Shown piece after piece: positions 38,012 to 46,561 of a stretch of DNA of 64,000 nt. Position 1 is the first letter of the stretch. The number at the start of each line of letters is the position of its first letter. The stretch is from Gordonia otitidis NBRC 100426 (GTDB lineage Bacteria; Actinomycetota; Actinomycetes; Mycobacteriales; Mycobacteriaceae). The DNA is taken from the NCBI RefSeq assembly GCF_000248075.1, contig NZ_BAFB01000082.1, forward strand, positions 1 to 64,000, written 5' to 3'. The position numbers were made by a program, and so were the translations under genes. The notes below the pieces were generated by a model. The model was not told where the DNA came from. It did not search any database and saw only the letters and a list, made by a program, of their open reading frames with translations.

Positions 38012-39628
38012 TCAGGCGGCTTCGTAGTCGCCGACGCTCACGAGCGTCCCGGCGCGCAGCATCGAGATGATCTCGTCGGCGATGCCGGTGGGATAGCTGC
38101 CGTCGGGTGAGCTCTCGGCGGGTGGGGGCGTGAACTCGGCGCGTCGTCGGAGAAGTCGATCGTCGACGATGCTGCCCAGATCATGCATGTGGTTGGTGCG
38201 TAAGGAGCCAGCTGTTCCCACTGGATTGCTGTTCGGGCGCCATCCGTAGCGGCCCCGGTCCGGGCCGTCGGGAATCTTCTCGGTGGTGAACTGCTCGGGC
38301 TTGTCTCCTACGGCGCGGTTGTGGGGACCGCAGGCTGGGGCGAGCTCGTCGATGTCGGTGCGTCCACCACGAGCCCAGTCCTGCTCGGCGTGATGGATCT
38401 CGACGTGGCTGAATGGGGCGGGGCAGTCGGGCTTGGAGCATCCGCCGTAACCGGCGAACAGCATGAACCGCTGTGACTGGCTGGCCAGCCGCTTGGACGT
38501 TCCGAGGTAGAGCGGCGCCCCGGTGTGTTCGGAGAAGACGGCCAGGTGCATCACTGACTGTGCCGCGAGCCGGATCAGGTCGGGCATGGGGATGTCGGCG
38601 CCGGTCGTGGTTTGTCCGACGCCCGCGTACTCCCGCAATTGGGTGTCGGAGATCCGCACGATCAGATGCGGTGGCAGCCCGCGGTGGCTCGCGCCGATGA
38701 GCCCGCCGTCGAGGACCGCCTTGAGTAGTGCGCCGAGCGCGTCGTGATTGCGTTGCGCAGGCGTTCGGTTGTCGCGTGCGGCAGCTTCGGTGAGTATCTC
38801 GGCGTCGACATCCACACTCGAGCCGGTCGGGGAGGCGTCGTCGTCGGGATTGTTCATCCCGGGCGCCGCCCACGCGGCGAGGACGACGTCGAGCATTGCT
38901 CGGGTTGTGGGGTCGAGCGTGGCGAGCAACTGTGACATCGATTGTGCGTCTTGGTTTCCGACGGTCAGTCTGCGTTGACGTTTGCGGTCTTTGTCGTCGG
39001 TGATCGTGCCATCAGGGTCGAGGTGGGCGAGCAATCGCGTTCCCGCGGCGATGATCTGGCGAGGCGCCAGCTTCTGCGAGAAGTCGACCACCTCTGCCTC
39101 TGCGCGGTTGAGGTCTTCCGGATCGAGGTTCTCGGGGATCTTGTTCAACACCTCGAGAGCTGTGCCGAGGTGATCGACCCCGAGCGTGCCCTCGCGAAGT
39201 GCCGCAGCGAGCTGTGGATACACGGGCGGCTTCTTGTCGCCGGTGATCGTGTAGGTCTCGCAGACGGCTTCCATCGTGCGCATTCGCTTGTATGCGTTGG
39301 GGATACGCAGTGGCCCCATCATGAAGTCGCGCAACGAGATCACGCCGACCGAACGGTAAGCGGCACGATCGGAGACATCCATGATCCGATCGTTACCGAT
39401 GGAGATCATGCGCCGCACCGCGCGTTCGTGCTCGATGGCCATCGCAGCGACCTCGGCTTCGGGGGCAGTGGTGGTGTCGACCTCGTCGAGTTGATCGAGC
39501 AGCGCATGTAGCTGCTCGTACAACGCAATTGGGTTCTGCGCGTGCGGTTCTTGGATGTGGACGCCAGCGTCCTCGGCAACCGGATTCTCGGCGCCTAGTG
39601 CGTCGTCTCCCGGCTCGTGTGTACCCAT
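38012..39628 (-). CDS. DUF222/13E12-family HNH endonuclease
   Basis: This 538-residue protein has the DUF222 domain over about residues 30-350 and a C-terminal HNH nuclease motif (SKPDCPAPFSHVEIHHAEQD, then TDIDELAPACGPHNR) near 420-470. Members are multi-copy in actinobacteria (the 13E12 repeats of M. tuberculosis), and their exact role is unknown. ATG 39628 has GGGG upstream; GTG 39634 is also possible. A promoter with a LexA-type box sits just upstream, so the gene is likely DNA-damage inducible. A strong hairpin follows it. Confidence 0.9.
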   Translation of the reverse strand: MGTHEPGDDALGAENPVAEDAGVHIQEPHAQNPIALYEQLHALLDQLDEVDTTTAPEAEVAAMAIEHERAVRRMISIGNDRIMDVSDRAAYRSVGVISLRDFMMGPLRIPNAYKRMRTMEAVCETYTITGDKKPPVYPQLAAALREGTLGVDHLGTALEVLNKIPENLDPEDLNRAEAEVVDFSQKLAPRQIIAAGTRLLAHLDPDGTITDDKDRKRQRRLTVGNQDAQSMSQLLATLDPTTRAMLDVVLAAWAAPGMNNPDDDASPTGSSVDVDAEILTEAAARDNRTPAQRNHDALGALLKAVLDGGLIGASHRGLPPHLIVRISDTQLREYAGVGQTTTGADIPMPDLIRLAAQSVMHLAVFSEHTGAPLYLGTSKRLASQSQRFMLFAGYGGCSKPDCPAPFSHVEIHHAEQDWARGGRTDIDELAPACGPHNRAVGDKPEQFTTEKIPDGPDRGRYGWRPNSNPVGTAGSLRTNHMHDLGSIVDDRLLRRRAEFTPPPAESSPDGSYPTGIADEIISMLRAGTLVSVGDYEAA

Positions 39629-39646
39629 CGCCACCCCGATTCGATA

Positions 39647-39660
39647 CGAACAAATGTTCT
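39647..39660. promoter_or_regulatory. LexA/SOS box
   Basis: CGAACAAATGTTCT contains GAAC-N4-GTTC, the core of the actinobacterial SOS box. It lies about 20 bp upstream of the HNH start and just downstream of its -10 box. LexA bound there would cover the transcription start. The flanks depart from the ideal TCGAAC/GTTCGA at the outer bases. Confidence 0.72.
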
Positions 39661-39666
39661 ATATTT

Positions 39667-39694
39667 AGAGTAGCTCCGCCTCGAGTTATGTCAA
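39667..39694 (-). promoter_or_regulatory. sigma-70-type promoter of the HNH gene
   Basis: Read on the minus strand, TTGACA (39689-39694) and TACTCT (39667-39672) are separated by 16 bp. This is one of the clearest promoters in the window. The predicted transcription start, about 7 nt on, falls at the edge of the LexA box. Confidence 0.6.
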
Positions 39695-39795
39695 GAAGAA
39701 TTCGGATATTCATCGAAATTGTCTGCGGTGCAGCGATATATGCGTAGACGGACGCCTCCTTGACTCTGGAGGTGCCGGACGCGAGGCTGGTTCAC

Positions 39796-40677
39796 ATGGT
39801 CATCACCGCCGACGACACCTCGGCCTCTCACGCCAGACTCGCGTACGAAACGCTCGAGCCATTCCACGTCCTCGCGTACTTCAATCCTGGACTCACGGCT
39901 GCGCAGGAGGACACGGGTCTCGATGCGCACGCGTTCTACGTCGGGGCACGCGGGGCGCCTCTCGGTGAATGTTCCGCCCCGGTGGTGGTCTCGTCGTTCT
40001 ACAACTTCGCGCCCGACCTGATCACGACGGCCTGGGAGTCGGCACGTGCTGTGGGAGTCGAGACGATCGCGCGCCGTCGCGAGCAGATGCTCGACTCAGT
40101 GCTCCGCGACATCCTCGGGGACAAGCTCGATGATCCGGAGATGTCGGCGTTGGCCGGGCACTACCTCGACATCGCGTCGGATCTGCCACTCGGCGGCAGA
40201 CCTCTCGCATCCTCTTGGGCCGCTTCCACGCCGCCGGAGACACCACACCTCGCGCTGTGGCATGCGCTCGCCGTACTCCGGGAGTGGCGGGGTGACAACC
40301 ACATCGCGGTGCTCGTGACCCATGGACTCGACGGACTCGATGCGGCCGCATTCCACGAAGCGCAACTGCCCGATCCGTCGATCCGTCGTCGAATTCTGGG
40401 TCGAAAGCTGACGCAACTGACACGCGGTTGGTCGGACGACGACTGGGAGGCGTCCGTCGATCGGCTCGTCGGTCGTGGGCTGGCGACGAGAATCGACGAC
40501 GCGCACCAGTTGACCGAGTCCGGTATGGATCTGTACCGCACCATCGAAGTCGAGACCGATGCCGTCACCGGCCAGGCATGGTCAGGTGCAGGCGTCGAGG
40601 CTCTGTTGGAGCGAACGCGTCCGTACGTGAAAGCCGTCATCGACGCCGGAGTGCTGCCGGGCACCAGGAAGAAGTAG
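39796..40677 (+). CDS. SCO6745-type helix-turn-helix family protein
   Basis: This protein of about 293 residues resembles the actinobacterial SCO6745 family, which ends in a winged-helix-like domain. The first block (SHARLAYETLEPFHVLAYFNPGL) and the central FYNFAPDLITTAWESA are the recognisable family parts. The C-terminal third (SDDDWEASVDRLVGRGLATR) looks like a DNA-binding wing. Function is unknown. ATG 39796 is preferred because GAGG lies 10 nt upstream; TTG 39760 is open too. It is divergent from the HNH gene and is followed by the SnoaL-like gene. Confidence 0.72.
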   Translation: MVITADDTSASHARLAYETLEPFHVLAYFNPGLTAAQEDTGLDAHAFYVGARGAPLGECSAPVVVSSFYNFAPDLITTAWESARAVGVETIARRREQMLDSVLRDILGDKLDDPEMSALAGHYLDIASDLPLGGRPLASSWAASTPPETPHLALWHALAVLREWRGDNHIAVLVTHGLDGLDAAAFHEAQLPDPSIRRRILGRKLTQLTRGWSDDDWEASVDRLVGRGLATRIDDAHQLTESGMDLYRTIEVETDAVTGQAWSGAGVEALLERTRPYVKAVIDAGVLPGTRKK

Positions 40678-40751
40678 GTGTTCCGGTACTGCCGAGCGCT
40701 TCCTCCACCAATCCCGCCATCAAGGATGTCCGCACGGAGTAGACGTGGATC

Positions 40752-41252
40752 ATGGACGATCTCGAGGCCGTCAAGGCACTGAAGTACCGGTATCTGAGAA
40801 CTCTCGACACCAAGGACTGGGTCGCTTTCGCCGAGACGCTCACCGAGGACGTCGTCGGCGAGTACGGCGAGTCGCTGTCGTTCGCTGACCGCGACGAACT
40901 CGTCGGGTACATGCGCACCTCTGTCGGGCCGGGTGTCATCACCGAACACCGGGTGAGCCATCCGGAGATCCTCATCGACGGCGACACCGCAAGCGGCAGG
41001 TGGTACCTGCAGGACCGCGTGATCGTGCCCGCGTTCTCGTTCATGATGATCGGCGCTGCGTTCTATACGGATTCCTACCGTCGTACCGACGACGGCTGGC
41101 GCATCTGCTCTACGGGCTACGACCGAACCTATGAGGCGAGCGTCGACCTGCGGGAGATACCGAGTTTCTCCGCCAAGGTCGGACCTGCGGTCGGTTCGGA
41201 CGCCGGGACGGTCCGGGAAGACGCCGATGTCGGTCACGGTCGTGTTCACTGA
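40752..41252 (+). CDS. SnoaL-like / NTF2-fold protein
   Basis: This 166-residue protein fits the SnoaL_4 group of the NTF2-like superfamily (LEAVKALKYRYLRTLDTKDWVAF at the N-terminus). Members include polyketide cyclases, ketosteroid isomerase relatives and dehydratase-like enzymes, so no specific reaction can be named. The last 30 residues (Gly/Asp/His-rich) are likely disordered. It overlaps the phosphoribosyltransferase gene by 26 bp and is in the same direction. Confidence 0.78.
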   Translation: MDDLEAVKALKYRYLRTLDTKDWVAFAETLTEDVVGEYGESLSFADRDELVGYMRTSVGPGVITEHRVSHPEILIDGDTASGRWYLQDRVIVPAFSFMMIGAAFYTDSYRRTDDGWRICSTGYDRTYEASVDLREIPSFSAKVGPAVGSDAGTVREDADVGHGRVH

Positions 41253-41901
41253 CAGGGTCGACGCCGGTCGTGTGCTGGGTCCGCTAGTTGCTGACGCGTT
41301 GCGGGAGATCGGATTCCGATCTGCCGGCGAGGACAGGCCACCGTTGATCGTCGTCGGGCTCGCCCGGGGAGGCGTACCCGTCGGACGTGAGGTGGCCAAC
41401 GCGGTCGACGCACCGTTGGACGTACTCGTGGTGCGCAAGATCGGCGCGCCCGATCAGCCTGAGTTCGCGATGGGCGCGCTCGCCGCGGGGCAGGTACTGA
41501 TCACCGACGACGTGCCGCGTCGACTCGGAGTGTCGGCCGAGCAGTTGCGTGAGATCATCGGCGCGGAGAACAAGCTGCGCGTACAACGCGAGAACACGTA
41601 TCGCGCTGGGCGACAGCCGATTTCGTTCTCGGGCCGTGTTGTGGTGTTGGTCGACGACGGCATCGCGACGGGTGCGACGATGGCCGTCGCCGTGCGTGCC
41701 GTGCGGGCGGCAGGAGCCGTCGGTGTCGTCGTCGCCGTACCGGTGGCCCCGCGAGATGCGGTGCACAGATTCGAGACTGACGCGTCCGTCGATCGTGTCG
41801 TGTGCGTCGACGTCCCTGCCCCCTTCCGCGCGGTCGGCCTGTCGTATCACGACTTTGGTGAGGTGGCCGACAGTGAGGTCGTCGCCTGTCTCGGTGCATG
41901 A
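41227..41901 (+). CDS. phosphoribosyltransferase-fold protein
   Basis: This is a 224-residue type I PRTase. The PRPP loop is VVVLVDDGIATGAT near residues 137-150, and an N-terminal basic/glycine patch (VGLARGGVPVGREVA) lies near 43. Proteins of this class are often found beside stress or hydrolase genes and have no proven substrate. ATG 41227 has GGGAAG upstream. It overlaps the SnoaL gene's end and converges with the Mg2+ ATPase gene, overlapping it by 55 bp. Confidence 0.82.
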   Translation: MSVTVVFTDRVDAGRVLGPLVADALREIGFRSAGEDRPPLIVVGLARGGVPVGREVANAVDAPLDVLVVRKIGAPDQPEFAMGALAAGQVLITDDVPRRLGVSAEQLREIIGAENKLRVQRENTYRAGRQPISFSGRVVVLVDDGIATGATMAVAVRAVRAAGAVGVVVAVPVAPRDAVHRFETDASVDRVVCVDVPAPFRAVGLSYHDFGEVADSEVVACLGA

Positions 41902-44480
41902 CCGACTGTGGTGAACCGGGCAGCGCGACGCTGGATGTGGTGCGCTTCGTCGCGCCAACGTCGTGGCATCTGGGGGTGGAACGTCAGTGACGTGTAGTAG
42001 ACGCGCTTGGCGAGTTCGACGAGCACGAGATAGGCCACCACCATCGAAGCGAGAAAGACGTAGAAGGTCCATGGGAGTACGACGAACCCGAGAATATGAC
42101 GAAGCGGCGTGAACGGCAGCGCGATGCCGATCGCCACCACCACGAGAACCGAAGCGATCAGCCAGCCGCCTGCCCGACTGCGTAGGAAGGGAATTCGACG
42201 TGTTCGGATGGCGAACACGATCAACGTCTGAGTACACAGGGATTCGACGAACCATGCGGTATGGAACTCGCTCGCCCCGGCGTGGAAGACGTGAAGCATC
42301 ACCGCGAACGTCAAGAAGTCGAACAACGAACTCAGTGGCCCGAAGAACAGCATGAACCGCCTGATCGCGGCGATATCCCAATGTGACGGGGAGCGAAGGA
42401 GTTCCGGGTCGACACGATCACTCGGGATCGCGAGCTGGCTCGTGTCGTAGAGCAGATTGTTCAACAGGATCTGGCTCGGCAGCATCGGTAGAAAGGGCAG
42501 CAGGGCCGACGCGCCGGCAGCGCTGAACATGTTGCCGAAATTGCTCGACGTGCTCATCTGTACGTACTTGATGGTGTTCGCGAACGTTCGACGCCCCTCC
42601 GCGACGCCTTTGGCGAGAACCCCCAGATCTTTCTGCAGCATGACCACGTCGGCCGAATCCTTGGCAACGTCGGTGGCGCTGTCCACGGAGATACCGACAT
42701 CGGCCGCGTGCAGCGCGAGTGAATCGTTGACGCCGTCGCCGAGGAAGGCGACCGATTGCCCGTGTGCGCGCAGAGACGTCACAAGCCGAGCCTTCTGTGC
42801 AGGAGTGACCCTGGCAAACACTGTGTATTCACGTGCAACACGATCGAATTCGTCGGGAGAGAGAGCATCGAGTTCCGTGCCGGTGATGGCACCGCCCGAA
42901 CGCATGCCGAGGTCGTCGACCACCTTGGCGGCCACGACGACGTTGTCTCCTGTGGCCACCTTGACGGTGATCTGCAGTGCTGCGAGCGCAGTGAGAGATT
43001 GCGCCGCAGACGCTTTGGGCTTGTCAAGGAAGACCAGAAATCCCTCGAGTGACAGTGCGGTCTCGTCGTTGTCGGTGATAGTGGTGTGGTCTGTGTTGAC
43101 CTGCTTGGTCGCCACTGCCACCACGCGTGAACCCTCGGCGAACAGTCGATCGAGCGTGGCCTGGCCGCGCTCGCCGTCGACGCAGCGAGCCATGACCCGT
43201 TCCGGCGCCCCTTTCACCACGAGTTGTGCGTTGCCGTCTGTGCTCACGGTGACGGCCGACGCCATCTGCCGGTCGTGGTCGAATGGACGCGTGGCGATAC
43301 GTTCGTACGACGCAACGGAGTCCGCGACGTGTCCGGCATCGCGCCACAGGGCGGCGTCGAGTTCGTTTCCACCCGCATGTATGGCCGAATCGGTGCCCAG
43401 CAGTCCGTCGCGTAGTACTTGGTCGTCCGGTGTCCCGTCGGGAGCGAGCGTCGCGGTCAGCGAGATCTTGCCGTCGGTGAGGGTCCCGGTCTTGTCGGTG
43501 AGCAGTATGTCGATATCGCCGAGATCCTCGATCGCCACAAGGCGTTTGACCAGCACGCCGTCGTCGGAGAGTCTGCGTGACCCGGCCGCGAGTGCGGTCG
43601 TCACGACTGCGGGTAGCAGTTGCGGGGTGATACCGACAGCGATCGCCAGGGCGAACAGCACCGAGTCGATGATCGGTCTGCCGAGGATGAGATTGGCGAT
43701 GACGATGAAGACGGTGAGGACGATCGCCACTTGGAGCAGGAGGATCGAGAACCTCGACAAGCCTCGCTGGAAAGCGGTCTGCGGTGCCGCCTCGGTGAGT
43801 CCGCCGGCGACGGAACCGAACTCGGTTCGTTCACCCGTGGCGACGACGATTCCTGTGGCACTACCGGATTGCACCACTGTCCCCATGTACGCGCAGTCGG
43901 AGCGATCAGCCAACGCGGTGCCCGTCGGGACCGCTGAGATGCTCTTGCCGACTGCGGAGGACTCACCGGTGAGTACGCTTTCGTTGCATGCGAGGTCGGT
44001 GACGTCGATGAGGCGGAGATCTGCGGGAACGATCTGGCCCAAAGTGAGCGAGACGACGTCGCCGACCACGAGCCCGGTCACGTCGATCGTCGCCGGTTGG
44101 CCGTCGCGGATGACTGTGGTGGTGTGGTGGACTCTGTCGTGGAGCGCTTGTGTTGCCCGTGCCGCGCGGAGTTCGTTGAGGAAGCCGAGCAGGACGCTTG
44201 CCGCGAGAATCGCTCCGATCACCGCCGCGTCACTGACGTCACCGAGCGCACCTGCGAGCACAGCGGTGACGATGAGCAGGATCATCAATGCGCTCTTGAA
44301 TTGGTTGAGCAGAATCTCGAACGGATGCACCCGTACGGTCCGCAGCGCATTCGGTCCGTCGTGCTCCAGGCGGGCGGTGGCCTCGTTGGCACTCAGTCCC
44401 GTGCGCGAGGTGCGCAGTGCATGCAGCACCTCGTCGACAGAGAGGCATTCAGGGTTTCTCACCGTGCTTGCGGGCGGCAT
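41847..44480 (-). CDS. magnesium-translocating P-type ATPase (MgtA/MgtB type)
   Basis: This is an 877-residue P3B-type ATPase that imports Mg2+ at the cost of ATP. The N-terminal cation-ATPase domain is followed by the actuator motif VLTGESSAVGKS. The phosphorylation site is DKTGTLTDGK, and the hinge motif is LGDGVNDSLALHAADVGISV. The C-terminal half carries the last six helices, ending in a long cytoplasmic tail. ATG 44480 is where family homology begins. The last 55 bp overlap the PRTase gene on the other strand. No Mg2+-sensing leader was recognised. Confidence 0.92.
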   Translation of the reverse strand: MPPASTVRNPECLSVDEVLHALRTSRTGLSANEATARLEHDGPNALRTVRVHPFEILLNQFKSALMILLIVTAVLAGALGDVSDAAVIGAILAASVLLGFLNELRAARATQALHDRVHHTTTVIRDGQPATIDVTGLVVGDVVSLTLGQIVPADLRLIDVTDLACNESVLTGESSAVGKSISAVPTGTALADRSDCAYMGTVVQSGSATGIVVATGERTEFGSVAGGLTEAAPQTAFQRGLSRFSILLLQVAIVLTVFIVIANLILGRPIIDSVLFALAIAVGITPQLLPAVVTTALAAGSRRLSDDGVLVKRLVAIEDLGDIDILLTDKTGTLTDGKISLTATLAPDGTPDDQVLRDGLLGTDSAIHAGGNELDAALWRDAGHVADSVASYERIATRPFDHDRQMASAVTVSTDGNAQLVVKGAPERVMARCVDGERGQATLDRLFAEGSRVVAVATKQVNTDHTTITDNDETALSLEGFLVFLDKPKASAAQSLTALAALQITVKVATGDNVVVAAKVVDDLGMRSGGAITGTELDALSPDEFDRVAREYTVFARVTPAQKARLVTSLRAHGQSVAFLGDGVNDSLALHAADVGISVDSATDVAKDSADVVMLQKDLGVLAKGVAEGRRTFANTIKYVQMSTSSNFGNMFSAAGASALLPFLPMLPSQILLNNLLYDTSQLAIPSDRVDPELLRSPSHWDIAAIRRFMLFFGPLSSLFDFLTFAVMLHVFHAGASEFHTAWFVESLCTQTLIVFAIRTRRIPFLRSRAGGWLIASVLVVVAIGIALPFTPLRHILGFVVLPWTFYVFLASMVVAYLVLVELAKRVYYTSLTFHPQMPRRWRDEAHHIQRRAARFTTVGHAPRQATTSLSATSPKS

Positions 44481-44581
44481 CTCACTGCACCCGCGCCGGT
44501 GCACACCTCGACAGGCTCATCAGAGTACGACTCACGACCAAAAGGCTACGACTGGCTGTGCACCCGGGACAGGTGCGAAGG

Positions 44582-45220
44582 TCACGGTTCGAGGCCGCGC
44601 GGCGCGAGTGCGTCGAACAGCGTGCGCATGCATTCGGCGATCGACAGTTCCGGATGCACCAGCCAGTGTTCATGTGCGGCAATCGATGCCGCTATTGCGG
44701 CGTGTCCTGCTGCACGAGCCGCCACGTCCTCGACGTCGCATCCGCGGCGGTTCGCGACGAAACGAGTGACCGTGGTGCGCCACCGGCGGACGACCTGATT
44801 GGCCTGTGGCTGGACCGCGGGTTCGTAGAGGATCAAGCGTGCGCGGTGGCGTGCCCAGTCATCTTCGGCTCGGCCGTGGTCGAGCGTGGCGATATACGCC
44901 GCGGTGATTGCGGCCCACGGGGATTGGTGTGACGGGGAGTGATCGAGGAGCTGTTCGAACAGCGCGTGCTCGGCTTCCGATTCGACCCAGATCACATCCG
45001 CTTTGGTCGGGAAGTAGCGAAAGAACGTCCGTCGACTCACGCCGACAGTCGCCGCGATGTCCTCGACGCTGGTCCGGTCGAATCCGTTCTCGACGAAGAG
45101 GCGCTGGGCCTGGGCGGCGAGTTCGTGTGCGCTCGTCGACGCAGGTCTGCCCCCACGGTCGACCGGGGTTTCCCTGTCGGGAAGCGTGCGTCGGCCGTCG
45201 GAACCCATGTTCACCATCAT
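44582..45220 (-). CDS. TetR-family regulator, MftR-like
   Basis: This TetR protein of about 212 residues has the helix-turn-helix SVEDIAATVGVSRRTFFRYF, very like MftR of mycofactocin systems. The start is uncertain among ATG codons at 45220, 45217 and 45208. It is divergent from an NDMA-dependent alcohol dehydrogenase, the enzyme class known to need mycofactocin. A TGACAC-AAG-GTGTCA palindrome lies in the 140-bp gap between them. No mftA-F genes are in the window, so if this regulator belongs to that system the genes are split. Confidence 0.85.
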   Translation of the reverse strand: MMVNMGSDGRRTLPDRETPVDRGGRPASTSAHELAAQAQRLFVENGFDRTSVEDIAATVGVSRRTFFRYFPTKADVIWVESEAEHALFEQLLDHSPSHQSPWAAITAAYIATLDHGRAEDDWARHRARLILYEPAVQPQANQVVRRWRTTVTRFVANRRGCDVEDVAARAAGHAAIAASIAAHEHWLVHPELSIAECMRTLFDALAPRGLEP

Positions 45221-45289
45221 GGCGTATCGCCGTCGATCACAGGCGTCGACGTTGCGTGGATCAGCGGAAATCGTGAATTCGTTCAGTTT

Positions 45290-45304
45290 TGACACAAGGT
45301 GTCA
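45290..45304. promoter_or_regulatory. 15-bp inverted repeat overlapping a -35-like TTGACA
   Basis: TGACAC-AAG-GTGTCA has 6-bp perfect arms and a 3-bp centre. Its left arm lies in TTGACA (45289-45294), a possible -35 for the dehydrogenase gene. A convincing -10 was not found at 17 bp. It is a candidate operator for the divergent TetR protein. Confidence 0.5.
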
Positions 45305-45360
45305 TATCCTCACGCATGAGAGGCAGATCACGCCCGATAGTGCCGATGAAGGAGGAACAG

Positions 45361-46482
45361 ATGAGGACTAGAGCTGCGGTATTGCGTGAGGCTCCAGGCG
45401 AGTGGTCAGTCGAGGAACTCGAACTCGACGACCCGAAGGACGGCGAATTGCTCGTCGAGATGGTCGCGACGGGGCTGTGCCACAGCGACGACCACATCTC
45501 ACACGGAGACATCACTGCGGGGCACCTCCCCGTGGTCGGAGGCCACGAGGGCGCCGGCGTGGTGCGCAAGGTCGGACCGAACGTCACCGGATTCGAGGTC
45601 GGCGACCACGTACTGACTTCGTTCATTCCGTCGTGTGGTCGGTGTCGATGGTGTGCGGCAGGTATGCAGAACCTCTGCGACAACGGTGCTCTGATCATGA
45701 TCGGCCATCAGATGGACGGCACGTATCGGATGCATGCTGACGACGGGAAAGATGTCGCAACCATGGGCCTGCTGGGCACGTTCTCCGAGTGGCAGGTCTA
45801 CGACCAGATGTCGCTGGTCAAGATCGACAAGGATGTGCCACTGGAGGTAGCGTGCCTCGTCGCCTGCGGTGTGCAGACAGGTTTCGGGTCGGCGGCGACG
45901 GCGGGCAACGTGCAGCGTGGCGACACCGTGGTGATCGCGGGCGTCGGCGGCGTCGGTATGAATGCTGTTCAGGGAGCACGCGAAAGCGGAGCGTCGCACA
46001 TCATCGCTGTGGATCCCGTGGCCGACAAGCAGAAGTGGGCAACGGATTTCGGCGCAACCGATGCATTCGGTTCGATCGACGAGGCGATGCCGCGCGTCGC
46101 CGAACTGACCAACGGTCAGGGTGCCGACGTGGTCATCCTGACTGCGAGCATCGTCAGCAACCAGTTGATCGGACAAGGGCTCGGTGCCGTTCGCAAGGCC
46201 GGAACTGTTGTGGTGACGGGTATCAGCCCCGAGAAGGAGGAGGGCGTGGTCCCCGGCTTGAACGCCAACAACCTGGCCATGATGCAGAAGCGAATCCAGG
46301 GTGCACTCTACGGTATGAAGTCGCCGCGCGAGGCCATGCCGAATCTGCTCGGCATGTACCGCGCCGGCAACCTCAAACTCGACGAGCTGATCACGCGGAC
46401 CTACACCCTCGATCAGATCAACACGGCGTATGACGACATGCGCGAAGGCCGCAACATTCGCGGAGTCATCCGCTTCGGCTGA
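45361..46482 (+). CDS. NDMA-dependent (mycofactocin-type) alcohol dehydrogenase
   Basis: This zinc-dependent medium-chain alcohol dehydrogenase has 373 residues. Catalytic zinc ligands lie in GLCHSDDH and GGHEGAG near residues 38-66. The structural zinc site is CGRCRWCAAGMQNLC near 88-102. The nucleotide site is GVGGVGMNAVQGA near 200. In this group the NAD(H) is held tightly and needs an external electron acceptor: NDMA in vitro and mycofactocin in vivo, by established work on Mycobacterium and Rhodococcus relatives. ATG 45361 has AAGGAGG 7 nt upstream. A hairpin terminator follows. Confidence 0.93.
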   Translation: MRTRAAVLREAPGEWSVEELELDDPKDGELLVEMVATGLCHSDDHISHGDITAGHLPVVGGHEGAGVVRKVGPNVTGFEVGDHVLTSFIPSCGRCRWCAAGMQNLCDNGALIMIGHQMDGTYRMHADDGKDVATMGLLGTFSEWQVYDQMSLVKIDKDVPLEVACLVACGVQTGFGSAATAGNVQRGDTVVIAGVGGVGMNAVQGARESGASHIIAVDPVADKQKWATDFGATDAFGSIDEAMPRVAELTNGQGADVVILTASIVSNQLIGQGLGAVRKAGTVVVTGISPEKEEGVVPGLNANNLAMMQKRIQGALYGMKSPREAMPNLLGMYRAGNLKLDELITRTYTLDQINTAYDDMREGRNIRGVIRFG

Positions 46483-46489
46483 TCCGAAT

Positions 46490-46524
46490 CCGTTGGTGTG
46501 TCGGGTTTTCCGGCGCACCAACGG
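46490..46524. terminator. hairpin terminator between convergent genes
   Basis: CCGTTGGTG (46490-46498) pairs exactly with CACCAACGG (46516-46524) across a 17-nt loop containing TTTT. It follows the dehydrogenase stop and precedes the end of the convergent DUF1275 gene, so it could serve both. Confidence 0.6.
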
Positions 46525-46561
46525 ACGGGTTGAGGGCTCTGTGTTCGGCAGGCGCGGCCGG

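Noticed and set aside
38012-39628. Group II intron, homing element or transposase because of the HNH domain
   Set aside because: The DUF222 domain defines the 13E12 family. No terminal repeats, reverse transcriptase or intron ends flank it.
44505-44581. Mg2+-sensing leader or riboswitch before the Mg2+ ATPase
   Set aside because: The gap before the start is under 110 bp, and I could see no conserved helices or leader peptide.
42457-44769. 770-codon plus-strand open frame
   Set aside because: It is the reverse complement of the Mg2+ P-type ATPase gene, whose phosphorylation and hinge motifs leave no doubt. The product is Ser/Arg/Ala-rich without a domain.
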